From positions 620,001 through 684,000 of the forward strand of contig CM034099.1 in assembly GCA_019914945.1 (NCBI GenBank): a stretch of DNA of 64,000 bases. Reading direction: 5' to 3'. The notes beneath the pieces are model-generated. The model was given only the letters and a program-made list of their open reading frames with translations. It was not told the DNA's origin and searched no databases. The stretch comes from Typha latifolia. Lineage: Eukaryota > Streptophyta > Magnoliopsida > Poales > Typhaceae. Position numbers and translations under genes: made by a program. Shown here one piece after another: positions 1 through 12,927 of the stretch (the first letter of the stretch is position 1; every line of letters starts with the position of its first letter).

Positions 1-2844
1 ATACTTTTTTAATCATATCCATCTCCAATCCCTGTTGGACCCTTTTGGCTTATGCACAACCGTAACAACAGACAAAAGATAATGCAAAAAGTTCCATAAT
101 AGTTATATTTCCATAGCTGACAAAGAACAAAAAAATATATTGGATTTTCAAAGGATCTACCTGCTTGATCTTTGCACAATTTCTTGTCTCATTACTTTAG
201 TATCGGAATCCTGTTTCTCAGCGACAGCCTCCATCTCTTTCTGATAAATGAGGAAAATATAGTCAACTACACTCAATACATTTATCAACAACAAAAGAAC
301 AACTAAAGGACATTAACTACAATGATCATTTAATCATTTGAGCTTTCTTCTCTGTAAAAATTTAATTATCGCTTGAGATTATCCACTCTTGCAAAATACA
401 GAAAACTAAACAACTGGCTATATTACACCTTGGATTTATATCTGACATGACCAAAATTTTCCTCTTTCCTCTATCACATGCATTTCCTAATATGAACAAT
501 TGCTGATTAGCTTAGTCATGTTGTAAAAGAAGCCAGAAATTCAATTCACTGCATAAACAAGTTAGCTCCACATGGGCATACTGCAAGGTATTCTTCAAAT
601 TATTTTCAGAAAATATCATTAGAAAGTCACCTCACCATTCCTTTCCTTCATAGAAATGCTAATGCAGGAACACTTATTTGAGTATACTGAAATTGTTTGT
701 GATATCTATGTAATCTATTAGAAAAGGTGAATAACAACAAATAAAATTGTCTTATAAGCGGGAAAAAGTTTCACCAAACCTCTATCTACATTAAATACAG
801 TAAATAAATAATGCTAAAAGTGTTTTTAAAAATGTAATGTCTTACCGAAAGCTTATCAGCCTCATCATGTTTTCCTTTCATACGGAGTTGTAATACCTTT
901 GCAGCCAACTGATTTGCAGTCAAAGTTTGTGTATTGACTGAAGACACTTTATCAGAGATTTCATCCTTCAATGAGCTTAATTTATTTACAATGTCTTCAG
1001 TTGCCTCTAGTCTTACATGAGAACTACTAGAAACAGCAGCATCTTTAGATACTTTCTTTTGGAGACAGTCGATGTTATCCATAAAGCTTCCGTCATTAGA
1101 AAACTTGTTTATACCAGATATTGCAGCAGATATGAGTGATTTATCCTGTGAAGAGATATTTTGGCCTTTATTCCTTTTCCAAGATAAAAACTCCTGCCTG
1201 GGCTTTCTCATTTCAGGATGCCGAGAAGAAATGTCACGCAAATAATCACGACTGCTGGTGCGTACTTCATCTGCATCTCCCTTCAAATCATTGCATCGAA
1301 CATCTTCATCATTTCCTGCTTGTGCTCTCTTTCTATTCTTTATGGCATGTAAATGGGCATGAGAAGGGGCAACTCTAGAAGCTGCCACTGATCCAGCCAA
1401 TTGGCCCAAAGAGCCCCAACGTTCTTGAACGATCTGCACAACAAAAACTATAAACATTTTGCTAAAATAATCTGGTGTTACTGAAAAATATGAATTCCAC
1501 TACTACACAATTTGGCATTATATATTAATATGATAGAGAACTTATACATCATCAAGTTTCCGCCCTTCACGAGTTGCTTGCTCTTTAGCCCTCTTCAAAG
1601 CTTTCAGTCTCCAACTTGCACCACCATCACCAACAACTGAAGAAGAAAGCAACTTGTCACCGCCCTCTGGTAATGCTGCATCATCAGGGTATCCACTTCC
1701 ATTATCTTTCAGATATGGATTCAGTTCCCTTGGGTTTGTCTTTTTTACCTGTTAGTGCCAAAAAAAGGGGAAAAAAAGATAATAATAGCGAGTTGTGTAG
1801 GATACTTTATATATTATCTGTGTCGTAAATATGAAAAAGATGAGAGTTGGGCTGTTCTTTAGAAGTTATTTTAGTGCTAGATGAGAATCATATGGGTCAG
1901 ATCCACACCATGAAAGAACTTTTGTTCTCTACAAGTAGAGGGGGTAGCAATGTAGCATAAGGAGAGAGAACTTTCTATGAACTCTTAAGTGTGTAAGTTT
2001 TTATAAATCCAAATACTGTGAATCTACTAAGAGCATTTTATGCAAGCAAAATATAAAGCAAAACAACCAATGAAATTACAGCTCAATTTGATCAGAATAT
2101 TACGCTACATCCTGCAAAAGATAACCAGTTTTACCTCTTCAACAACTGGTGGCTCAGGCTCCTCTTCCTGTTCTGGCTGACTACTTTCGCTCCTTGTCGC
2201 AGACTTCAGCATCCATTCAAGACCCATCTCCTTCCTCGCTATTTCATTGCTAAGTAATGCCTTACCATCTTCACCACTAGTCTCCTCATCTACAATAAGC
2301 AAAAGAAAAAGAACAAAAATAAACAACAATTCTTCATAATTCTAAACCTAAAAAACCTATATTTCGCAGTAAAAGGGATGAGAGCTTACCTGAGTACTCA
2401 TCATAATTCTTCCCACGCCTCCTGCTCCCACTCTTTCCCTCCTCGGATTCATCAGAGGAATAAGAATCCTCCTCCGAAAAGTTCCTCTTTTTACTCTTTC
2501 GCCTCCTCCTTTTTGACTTCTCCTCCTCACTACTCGAAGTCTCCTCCTCGCTCTCCGAGCTATACCTCTTACTTCTCCTCCCCCTCCTCCTCCTCCTCTT
2601 ACTCTTATCCTTCTTCTCCTTCCCCACATTTCTCGCCTTCGTCCGCCTCAAATCCTTGCTCTCCTCGCCGGAATCATCCGAATTGGAACCGGGCTTTGCC
2701 TAATAAAACCCTAGAAATTTAATTCCTCCGAAAAACTGTCAAAAAAATCAGGAAAAAGGGAAAAAAGAAGAAGAAGCAAAGATTGGGGAGAAAACTTACA
2801 GCTAGGAGCTGATCCTTGGGGACGAACTTGATCCCCGAGAGCAT
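1..2844 (-). CDS. CWF19-like protein 2 homologue, 5' part (3' end outside the window)
   Basis: Probable plant CWF19L2, a nuclear spliceosome-associated protein of the CwfJ/Drn1 group linked to lariat debranching. Exons read on the minus strand: 2800-2844 (ATG at 2844, first residues MLSGIKFVPKDQLLA), 2390-2699, 2135-2289, 1548-1748, 846-1433 and 161-240; all have GT/AG borders and compatible phase. The second exon encodes a strongly charged segment of Ser/Glu and Lys/Arg runs typical of the family's N-terminus. Recognisable conserved stretches are NPYLKDNGSGYP in the fourth exon and ERWGSLGQLAGSVAASRVAP with APSHAHLHAIK in the fifth. The catalytic-like CwfJ C-terminal domains lie beyond position 1, so they cannot be checked. 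An in-frame upstream extension is possible but the 2844 ATG follows a fresh leader. It is transcribed away from the gene at 3765. Family assignment is from remembered motifs. Confidence 0.8.
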
Positions 2845-3526
2845 CTTTGAGGAGCCTTGAGAGCCTACTCGATCGGTGGTGAATCGAGAAGCCCGAGAGG
2901 AGAGACTCAAAGAAAGCAGGTACGAGGACCTGGTGAAGAGGTTACAAAAGGGAGTCGGCAACGACATCGAAGTCGATGCCGAGAGGAGGGGAAGAAAACA
3001 ACGACCCATCTTAAACTTTATGGGCCTTATCTTAAGCGGACTGGGCTTACGTTAGGACTCCAAAGTCGTGTTTGGATTAGAAAATAAAAACGGATCGGAT
3101 CGTGTAATAAAAGCCATATCCGTTAAGGTTCAACAAATACCTTGGCTGCAGTAAGTTCGTGCGTCCGGGGCTGCATAGGATCCTCTGCTATCCCATTAAA
3201 TAACACGCTATAACAGTTAACGGGCAACCAACGCGCGCGCATTGCACTTTTATTGTTTTTAATTTCGAATTCTTTCCAATTCTTCGCGAGTGCGCGTGGA
3301 AGAAGGGATTCTTATCGGATCATGTTTGTGAAATAATTTCGAATTAGAGTTCCCTCTAATTCCTCAATAAGCTTTCTCCTTTTTAAGCCTTCTGTTTTTT
3401 ATGTGAGGGACCGGAGAGATCGGCCTATCTCCCCATTCAACATCGCAAGATTAATCCTATCTTTTCTCCAGTTTTAGAGAGGAGAGAGAAGCCCGGGCAT
3501 TTGGGGAACGGAACGGGGGACAGCTG

Positions 3527-3586
<60 letters not shown>

Positions 3587-3764
3587 CTCTTGCCCTCCAT
3601 GCCATCGAGCCGTTGCAGATCTCCAATTTGGTACCTTTTTCTTGCTCGTTGATTCTTTCTGGGAATTGGGTCTTCTTCATTTCTCTCTAGACATGCATAA
3701 AAATGCGAACTTTGTGGAAGGTTCAATTTGTTCTCTAGTGTAGAGTCTGATACATATTGTAGTA
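2845..3764. promoter_or_regulatory. Divergent intergenic promoter region with (CT)25 tract
   Basis: About 920 bp separate the start codons of the minus-strand CWF19-like gene and the plus-strand myosin-binding gene, so the two share this region for transcription in opposite directions. It contains a perfect CT run at 3531-3580, likely in the 5' leader of the plus-strand gene, and a GC-rich patch with CGCGCGC near 3232. No convincing TATA box was identified. GA/CT tracts in plant leaders are known binding sites for BBR/BPC factors; that role here is inference. Confidence 0.5.
3531..3580. repeat. (CT)25 microsatellite in the leader of the myosin-binding gene
   Basis: Perfect CT run about 185 bp upstream of the ATG at 3765. 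Frames crossing it on either strand give artefact Leu-Ser or Arg-Glu repeats. Confidence 0.97.
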
Positions 3765-6566
3765 ATGGAATCGATGGTTCCTGGGAGATCACAAGATGGT
3801 TCCTGGGTGTTGTTATCTAACTTGTCTTCTGCTTGTTCTGAATGGTGTTTGATTGTTCTGTTATTTGCTAATGCTCTACTGTCATACTTGGCAACAAAAT
3901 TTGCTCGCTTCTGCAAGCTGCAGACTCCATGCTTGGTGTGCTGTAGATTGGATCACATTCTAGGCAACGATAAATTATGGTTTTGTGGAGATTTAGTTTG
4001 CATTGCTCATAAGTTGGAGATCTCATGTTTGGCATATTGCCGAAGTCATCGGAAGCTTGTGTATATCCGTGATCTATGTGAAAGTTGCCTCCTTTCATCT
4101 GCTACGTTGGTGGGTGATCTCCGGGACAACAATGAGGACGGTAGAAATGTTCATCTGAAGCAGCTTGCAACTAGCAATGGTGATGGATCACCACGTATGT
4201 TTGATGGAGATGATCCGGTTAAAGTTCCTTTGTTAGAAATGGAAAATGAATCTAGTTCTCGACATACAAGACTATGTTCATGTTGTTCAGAGTCAATTAG
4301 AAATATATCTATTGTGCATAGGATGATTCACGGCAAAAAGATTTGTCAGGAAACTGAATGTGGGATTAGTAAACAAGAGGGACTCAGTAAGAGAAAGGAA
4401 AAGCCTTTGGGGCTGACAAACTTTTATCATTCAGAAGTTGCAGGGTTTGATCATTTGTCTCATATTGGATACAGTGAGCTAAAGATTACCTCTGACTCCG
4501 AATCTGAAGTCCCTTTCTCAGATGATGATGACAAAAATGCCATGTTACGTGGGGCCAATGATCTCAAGAAAGAGTCAGTGTTTCGATGTCAACAACCACA
4601 ATCTGTAATAAACAATGCTAAAGGTTCGTCGACAACTGTTTATGAAGATACGGTTCCTGAGAAGCTGATTCATCAGCCTCCTACAATTCCTGTCAATTCT
4701 GTGTCAGATGCTGAGAGACAACAAAATGCTGATCAGACAAGTGAGGTTGCATCCTCAGCTGTTGCTATTGGGCATGGTTTGGAGGAAATTAATTGGAATC
4801 AGCTTATCGTAGGAAGCAATCCTGCCTCATCATCTGCAGCTGTACCTGAGCAAGTTTCTGTAGAAGTTGTAAAAGCAAACTGTCAGTATTATCGATATCA
4901 TCTTTTCTTGTTCAATATAGTTTGACAATCAGTTATCCTTTTAGGCCTCAGTTTTATTGACTAACTAATTTGCAATTATCATTTTACAGTTGATATTGAG
5001 GAAATTGGTGATTCTGAATGTGTTTCGGGCCTTTCGGCTAGTTCAGATGGGGATATTACAAAAGGATCTAGTTCAACCGGAATAACAAAGCAAGTTATTA
5101 GTGAACCTGGTCCACATTTACGCTCTCGTACAGATCACAAGACTAGTTTGAAGCGTGTTCTTAGTAGCCTACAATCTCCCAGGCCTTCTGAAATAATCTC
5201 AGCAAGGGATAATTCTCGAACTCACGAAGATCTGAAGATACTGATTTCTCAGATATCCTCTAATCGAGGATTTGATGTTCCATGGGGTGAGATGAGTCCT
5301 AGTCCTAGATTAAACATGCCTGGTGATGAATCAAAAATATGTGATGTTTCTAGCTCAACTCCAATCCAGTATACTGGTAAAAGATTCTCTCTGGAGAGAG
5401 AGTATTCTGGTTTGGAGTCTTATGATGCTACTGTTGTCAGTGAAGTTGAAGGAGAGAGTTCAGTTGACAGGCTAAAGCGGCAGGTTGAGTTGGACAAGAA
5501 GTCAATGAACATTCTGTACAAAGAATTGGAGGAAGAACGAAGTGCTTCAGCAATTGCGGCCAATGAAGCAATGGCGATGATTAATAGATTGCAGGAGGAG
5601 AAGGCTGCAATGCAGATGGAGGCATTACAATATCTAAGAATGATGGAGGAGCAAGCTGAATATGATCAAGAAGCGATCCAAAAACTAAATGATGCCCTCA
5701 CTGAGAGGGAGAAAGACATACTAGATCTGGAAGCTGAGCTTGAAAGCTGCAAGAAGCGGTTCGAGGATAAACCATCGGAAGAAAAACCTATTGAAGCACT
5801 GTGTGGTTCAGAAGTACCAGATGGTTTCACGTCTGAGATACAGAACAGTGGATATCAGACTAATACAGTCTCCAAGTACTTGAATGGTCTGGGTATTATG
5901 AAGGATCCTTTGTTGGATTTTGAAGATGAAAAGGCTTATATTTCAGAATACTTGAGGACACTGGAGAAAAGACTTCAGCTGTTCTCCAGTAACGTAGTTC
6001 ATGCTGATGGGTCCAGATTATATGGAAAGGCAGATGGGCTACCTGATAAAGATGGTGATAGTAATGCTGATATAACCTATAAACACGAGAATGGATCCTT
6101 AGGACATAATACAAACAGAAATGATGATTACATTAGAGCGGAAAATAATTGGAACGAAAATAACACAGGGACTAGTGAGTCAGAAGGGGAAATTCAATCA
6201 GAGAATGATATATCATCCTTTTCTTGCGAGCGTCTAAATGCTGCGGCTATTTCTGTTCCCTCAAGTCACAGTACCAATCTTATTGTTAAAGAAAATCATA
6301 AGGGAAGTATCCCTTGTTCTGATTCAGATGATGATAGGCAGGACCCATTGGCTAAAACAAAGAATGAGATAATATCTCTTGAAGTTGAAGTTCTGCACCT
6401 GAATGACAGATTCAAGGCACTTGAAGCAAATCAAAAGTTTATTCAGCACACTATTAATTCCCTTAAATATGGAAATGATGGATTACAATTCATTCAGGAG
6501 ATAAGCAGCCACTTACGAGCATTACAAAGAATTGTGATCACAAAGAGAGAGCAAGCTGTTGCATGA
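3765..6566 (+). CDS. Myosin-binding protein (GTD-binding / DUF593 family)
   Basis: Membrane-anchored receptor-type protein of the plant MyoB family, which binds the globular tail of class XI myosins and marks motile vesicles. Exon 1 runs 3765 to about 4881 and exon 2 4990-6566, giving about 897 aa. An N-terminal hydrophobic segment (CLIVLLFANALLSYL) is followed by a Cys-rich stretch (CKLQTPCLVCCRLDHILG, then further Cys pairs), the usual start of this family. The middle is acidic and low complexity. The GTD-binding coiled coil lies at about residues 530-630 (VDRLKRQVELDKKSMNILYK, then EERSASAIAANEAMAMI and LQEEKAAMQMEALQYLRMME). A second coiled coil ends the protein. The acceptor at 4989 is clear, but the donor is uncertain: the phase-compatible GT at 4882 is weak, while the better-looking GT at 4886 would break the frame. 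AATAAA at about 6598 is a likely poly(A) signal. Confidence 0.88.
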
Positions 6567-7617
6567 CCTTCTCTCTGGATAGTGGTAATCATTTTGGAAT
6601 AAAAGCATATTAGCCATTTCATAGTTCCTACAGATGTTAGTAGTTGCTATGAGTTGCTTGTTTCAATTTTCTTGTGACAATTTCCGTTAGCTTTGGTCTA
6701 CTTTTGTTTCTGCAGATATTAGCACTGGTGGCACTCCAGTATCATCACTCTCGATATCTGGGCTCATAAAATGTTCTTGGTTGCCAAAATGCAATGTTGG
6801 CATTGCACCATTGAGTTGAAGATACAAGGACCTCGGTTGTGATCTCATCAGACTTGGATTTTGCAGAGTTCTCTCATGGTTCTTTTTATTATGGATGGAT
6901 TTTGCTGCTCCCTTTCCTTTCTTTCTGTAACCTGAAAGATAAATTTTCTAAACATATGATTAGACTACTGGGAGATCAGTTTGAAATGTCAGTGTAACTA
7001 AATTTATGAGTTTTCTGAGTTCAGTGAGCACATGGTTGTTTATGGCTACAATTGCTCATCTGTGAATATATATAACCCCAATAGTTTAAACAAAGGAAGG
7101 TCTTCTAAGGATTTTAGATCTTTGGGAGCTGGTATTCTGGAACTTGGCTCTTGGTTAAAATCTCGTGAGTTTAAGTACGATTGTACGAAGGGGAGGAAAG
7201 GGAAAGGGAAAGGAACACTTCAATACAAAGCTGTTCCTGTTCCAGCAAGATTGGATATCAATACCCCTCTTTTTCTTCATTGACCTCAAAAATACATAGT
7301 AACTCTTTCTAACTTGCTTGACTAAAAGAAAAGAATCACCTAAGAACTTTAGAATAACATGAAGATTGACATTTAACAAGGCCTCAGATTTCCCATTACT
7401 GCAATACACAGAGTACAGAGTGAAAAAAGAGAACATCTGAAAAAATTGTTCATGACAAAGTGCAAAATCAACAGGAAGTATCATCTGTTGCAGTCTTCTT
7501 TGAGGAGTTAATCAAACATCAGGATCACAAGAATACAACAGTAAATATGAGAACAAAGATAAGCCAATTAAATAACCAAAAATAATCATGTGTTATTAGC
7601 TTCAAGGGCAGCTTGTT
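6567..7617. other. Convergent intergenic region
   Basis: About 1 kb between the stop codons of the myosin-binding gene and deoxyhypusine synthase. It must hold the 3' UTRs of both. Apart from AATAAA near 6598 nothing was recognised; open frames here lack conserved sequence. Confidence 0.5.
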
Positions 7618-10600
7618 TTAGTCTTCCTGCAATCTTCTCGCAAAAGTCGCAGCCACCAGAAGAGGAAAAGCAATAGTTGCATCACAATGGACCTGGTTAA
7701 TTCAGCAACAATTCAGAATTACAGAAATTGGAATTGGAAGTCCAACAATGTGGAAAGAAACTTAATAACCGAGAAGAATGATTTAGACATGAATACTTGA
7801 CAGCATAATTCACCAAATGCATTTCCAACAAGATGTCCTAATACTGTCATACTCTGTGTGTGCTCACCAAGGACATCTGTTAAAAATTGGTATGATGCCA
7901 ATGGAAATAGAATGGAGGGGAGGGAAGCAGGCTAAGAGCCTCACCTTAATGGCTTTTGCTGAACCTTTTATTTTTCCCCATGAAACAGCTTCATCAGGCT
8001 GTGCTCCAGAGTCACTCCCATCAAACTCTTGTGCTGTGTTGATGTAAACAGCATAATCTGCACCATTCCGTAGCATATTGGCATTGCAAATATGGTGCTT
8101 TGGTAGCCCTCCACCGAGTATTATGATCCCAGTTTTTCTTGGACTGGCATGAACAGCTTCTCCATTCATTGCACGTATATCTGCTCAAGTGCTCATGTCA
8201 CATACTGAATATTAAAAAGTTGGGCAACTGAAGGAAATATATCAAAGTATCATACCTTGCACGATATCAATGAGCAAACCAGGATTGTGGACGGAATGGC
8301 AGTACAACATGTCCCCTAATGATCCATCAGTCAGTGCCGGGCAGAAGACAGGAATACCATTCTGCTCAAATTTTACATTGTTAAGCACTGTTATTAACCT
8401 ACTGAACATCAAGCATCAAAAGGTCCAGTTATGGGCTTATGGCAGTGTATGCCAGTATAATATATGGATTCATCTTAAATCAAAATTGAAGTTACAAGTA
8501 GAATTCCTTTACATGCTTCAAGTGGGCAACTTTAATTGTAAGCCTTTGATGGTATATACAACATAAGTTTACTTGTGATTAATTTTAATTGTGAACCAAA
8601 TATATAGCAGTCCATTTTCATCCCAAATGGCATTGACTGTATAAGTAGTCTAGTTTCTGTGCACAGGAGGATGACAGTATTAGGAAATCACATTGTACAA
8701 TACCGACCGGTATAACTAAAGCAGGTGATGGATCCACATATCATGGCAACTAGGAAAAGAAAATCTAATTGACTGAATCATCTAAAGATGAGATTCCACT
8801 TTATGTCAAAATGTAAGCTAACCAAACTAACTCCTAAACATTTGATATCTCTCAAGACTACTAGAGAAAACATCTCTGAAGGAGGTCTCATGATCCCTAA
8901 GCATCTCATAGAGCTCTAGATTTCTAAAAGCTTGAGAGAATTTTCATAGATGGATTGTTAAGATGTTGATCATAAGAATAAACTTAAATTACAATATATA
9001 ACGACAATTACAAAAAGATAAATAGATCACTTCATTTTTGAGTTGGACTTGCACAATTAAATTTAAACTATAGTTAGAATTGCTAAATAAGCCATAGAAA
9101 AGGGACCATAAACCCAAGGAAGTTCTTTTTCTTTTCCCTGCATAATTAACTACAGATTTGTTCTAGAAATGTAAATAGATATGATAGGTAGTTACAACTA
9201 TACATACCTTATATGCCCAGTACAGATAGGAACTCTCATTGTTTATTTCTTTGCCAAGGCGGGAGATCACCTTTGATGGTGTCCATACATTCTGGTGAAA
9301 TGGAGAAAAAAGTTGCACATTCACATAGCATGCCAATCTAAGACAGTGAAATTATTAAAGAGAAGACTGCATCCACTTAATAGGAATTAGACCTTTTCCA
9401 TCAAATTCTGACCATATGATTACTTTATCGAGCTGCATAGTACAATGATAATGTGTGAGTACTACTGTACTACAGTAACATATTTGACGAATCACAAACT
9501 AGATGGGCTTCTTAAATAGTAAGGATACACATGGATTGAATATCTGAAAAGAATCAAAGTATCAGATAGAAAATGCTGAACCTAGGAGATAGACTAGCTG
9601 AGGGCACAATTTGAAGGTGCGTGCAAATAGTGTTTTTTATTATAACTATGCCCTATTGCATATCTCCTCTATTGGTTCCAGAAAAACCCTGGTGAAATGT
9701 AAATTAGCCACATTAATGTGAACCAAACAAGTCCTTGATGCAATATTCAGTGGGATCACAACCCAAATTTTTTTAATGTACTTGGTTGCATTATTTGAAC
9801 TTTGATTGCAGCAAGAACAGACACCAAATGGAGATGACAAAATCTTACATACAAGCAGCTATGGCAATGCACTTGTAAAGAAGAGAATACCAAATAATTG
9901 TGAATTATGTCATAGACTTACGTTATCCAGCCGAAGGACTGTCAGATTTAGTTTATCGCTTTTTTTTTCCAATCATATAACTACAACTTCTGACCTCCTA
10001 TTGTGAAGAAATTTTGGTACAGCTCACAACTCTCTCAAGATAGTAAAGAACAAGTACCTCCATGGACTGCTCTAGCAATAGCTGGTCAAGAAGTGGCATA
10101 ATCCAGTTCTCAAATTTGCAGTAATTGTCATTAGGCACCAAAAGGTTTCCAATCCGATTCAATCCTTTCGAGCGCAGGTATGCTCCAGGCAGAGAAAAGT
10201 CACCTTTATATGTCGGTGAAAGGCATTTGATTAAGTCCTCCTCTATACCACCAGCTGTCGTGACCAAGACATCTACCTACACAAACCGTCGTTATTAGCA
10301 ACAGCATTCAAGAAAAGCATCGAATTGAATAAAAGTTCCACAATTTAAACTACTCTTAATTGACACCTAAAAAGAAAAACTTGAGGATGTCTTATCTTTT
10401 CATAATATCTCTTTTTAAGCCTTTTCCTCAAAAATAATTTATGTTTGGATGAGCTTTGAACTGATGTAATCTTGAAAACCAAGGTGGAACCGCCAAGTTT
10501 ATAATACGATTGCACCAAAGGAGGCTACTAAACTATGAACTGATAGGTGAAGGGCCATGTTTGTTGGGGCTTAAAAAGAAAAAGAAAAAGCCTAAAAAAT

Positions 10601-11142
10601 CCTTATCCAAGGATACTTTGCCACCAAATATTAAATACCTGAACTTGCAGGAGCACTCACCATACGATGCTCAACTAGAAAGCGAATCACGTCCCTGACT
10701 CCAGAAGATATCAGGTTTGAAGTAAAGCCAAGAAAGATTTTGCACTTGACGGACTCTCTATACGCAGGGTTGAGTTCCACTTCGTCGCAATCTGCGGTCG
10801 GATCCTCGTGGGACAGCCGCCAATCTAACTTCATATCCATTCGAGTAGAAACGAACAAAAGAACACATTAAAGATGCAAACTTTCTGTTTTAGAAGAAAA
10901 GAACTAACGTAAATATCAACTTATACCATCTGATTGACGACGGCGATAGCGTCTCCAAGATTGGAGGCTTGGAATCCAGTGGAAACCAAGGAGCCGAGGA
11001 GGCCAGCGATGTCAACGCGGCGGTTGAAATCGTAACCATTGATCCTTGGAAACCGGTCCTCATCTAGGGTTTCGGATGGCTTCAGGACTACCGCGCGGAC
11101 GGCATCAAGGGCATCCCCGTCCTCCTTCGCGCCGCCGTTCAT
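7618..11142 (-). CDS. DHS: Deoxyhypusine synthase
   Basis: Cytosolic NAD-dependent enzyme that transfers the aminobutyl group of spermidine to one lysine of eIF5A, the first step of hypusine formation. Seven exons on the minus strand: 10927-11142, 10661-10828, 10058-10276, 9208-9291, 8256-8361, 7945-8180 and 7618-7692, all GT-AG, in phase, totalling 367 aa, the normal family length. Diagnostic stretches include [50 protein letters not shown] and [20 protein letters not shown]. By my count the catalytic lysine, equivalent to human Lys329, is Lys334 in EAVSWGKI. The last exon [18 protein letters not shown] is also typical. The ATG at 11142 starts a reading frame in line with relatives. No key residue appears missing, so it should be functional. 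Confidence 0.96.
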
Positions 11143-11228
11143 CGCCGGAAAGTGGTGAGGGAAAGAGAGAGTAACTTACCCTTAGCTTTACCTCTATAAA
11201 AGAAGGAGATTTTTATAAATCTCACCCT
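11143..11228. promoter_or_regulatory. Short promoter/leader region of deoxyhypusine synthase
   Basis: Only about 85 bp lie between the start codon at 11142 and the left arm of the inverted-repeat element at 11229. A CTCTATAAAAG string at about 11191-11201 reads as TATA-like only on the plus strand; no clear minus-strand core element was found. Confidence 0.3.
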
Positions 11229-12037
11229 ATATTTTGCTTATTTTATAATTCACAACCCGTCTTTTGAGATTTTATAACACAACCACTTATTTTTTCTATC
11301 ATGTTCATTTAACACCTTGAGTTAACTTAATCTAATCATAATCAAACTAAATAATATCAGAAAGAGAATATTTTATTATAATTTACTATATAATTTATAA
11401 CATTTTTAAATTACTCTTGTACTTATCTCTAATTTTATTCATAACATGAACATCCATACTTATTGCTTTTTTTTAAAACCATAGGGAACATTACCTAAAT
11501 GCCAAGCCAATCTTAGAGTTTTCAAACTCCAAGCCATGGAGATCTTAAAACTCCCCAAATGCCAAGCCAATTTTGTTGATTGCAACCTCAAAGATGAGAA
11601 AGGAGATTGAAGAAAATTTAGAAAAAGATGGAGAAAAAAAGAGTTTGAGTTAGAGAGATGAAGAAAAATAAGTAAATTTGGGGGAAGCTTATAAAGCTTG
11701 TACGTGGTAGGAATTTTGGGAGTTTCTTATGGGTTGTGGGTTTTGATATTATAATTTTGTGAGGTAGAATTTAGTTATAGATAAGAGGATTTAGATTTTG
11801 TGGGGTTAGGGTTTAGTTTGGTGAAGAAAGATTTTGTGGTGATTTATATTAGGTCAGAACTTTTTAAAGGTATTTTAGTAATCTTTAAACTAGAGTCACA
11901 TAAACTATATAACATAGTTAATGTTAGTTAGCTAAAGTAACGTTGAAGTGTTAAATGAACATTATAGAAAAAATAAGGGATCATATTATAAAATTCCCAA
12001 ATACGTGATGCGAATAATAAAAAATAGGCAAAATGCA
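11229..12037. mobile_element. Non-autonomous DNA transposon with long terminal inverted repeats
   Basis: The segment 11229-11330 and the reverse complement of about 11935-12037 match closely, though imperfectly. Shared pieces include ATTTTGC-TATTTT, TTTTATAA and the long block CTTATTTTTTCTATNATGTTC followed by ATTTAACAC. Arms of about 100 bp enclose about 600 bp of AT-rich DNA with no transposase-like frame. Long arms without coding capacity suggest a Mutator-like or foldback MITE, but no target-site duplication could be found, so exact borders and superfamily are uncertain. The interior has a short repeated phrase CCAAATGCCAAGCCAAT near 11497 and 11556. It sits immediately upstream of deoxyhypusine synthase. 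Confidence 0.65.
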
Positions 12038-12927
12038 AAGAAGATGGTGTCCCTCTATTTCTCCTATCTGCAAATAACAACCTACTATTTCTTTTCTTTT
12101 GCAAAAATGCAAAATGCTTCTTGTATATTTTGATAATCATAGGACCAAATTTAGGTACACCACAGAACGGGCTTTTACACTTTAATTATAGTTATTTTTC
12201 AGTTAGCAATATTAAGCTTTTAAAAACTGAGCTTATATTTATTTTACAGTCAAAATATATTTCGTTATAATAAAATACACACAATTTGTATATACGATAT
12301 ATAACTAAAACTTATGATTACTGATAAAAAATAAAAGCCCATAACCTAAGAATCCTACCCTTTCTAGCTCACCAAAAATATGATTTGCAAATAATGAATA
12401 ATATGGATTCAAACTGCAAATTTGCTTCTATGTACTTCCAGCTACTTGGCAAGCTATTACAGCTATTACGAGGCTGCCAAGTGCCAAATATCAAGCTGCT
12501 GACTTAATTCATGATTTGCTTTCATTTACTACTACAAGAAAAAAAATGTTTAGGAATTAAAACCTGGCGAGATGAACAGAGCAAGATGTACAAAATGGTG
12601 ACGATAAATACAACACATGATTGAAACACAAAAGTATTTGTAGTCAACGCAAAGAATTCGAAACCAAAAGGGCCATTTATACTTTTAACTCAGATTTTCA
12701 ACCACAATATTACTTCAGAGTTTGGAGTGGATCATTAGACTATACAGTCTTGTCTCTGAAACCAGGCTTCTGCTTCCACTTCTGGGGTTGGAATCTCCAC
12801 TAGGATAAGCATTATGCCCATGAGGCCATGAATCATCAGTGATCCAGTGTACATGTGCATATCAGAGCAGCAGGAGAAATACGCTTTTATTAGAGAATAA
12901 TTCTATCGTCGTGAGCTGGAATAGCAG
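12038..12927. other. AT-rich intergenic DNA and topoisomerase 3' UTR
   Basis: About 0.9 kb from the inverted-repeat element to the topoisomerase stop codon. It is AT-rich, with no conserved frame. The part next to 12927 is presumably the 3' UTR of the topoisomerase gene. Confidence 0.4.

Noticed and set aside
2378..2722. Ser-rich plus-strand frame of 114 aa
   Set aside because: Antisense of the charged exon of the CWF19-like gene.
3457..3792. Minus-strand frames through the CT run near 3531
   Set aside because: Arg-Glu repeats arise from the microsatellite, and the frames overlap the leader of a well-supported gene.
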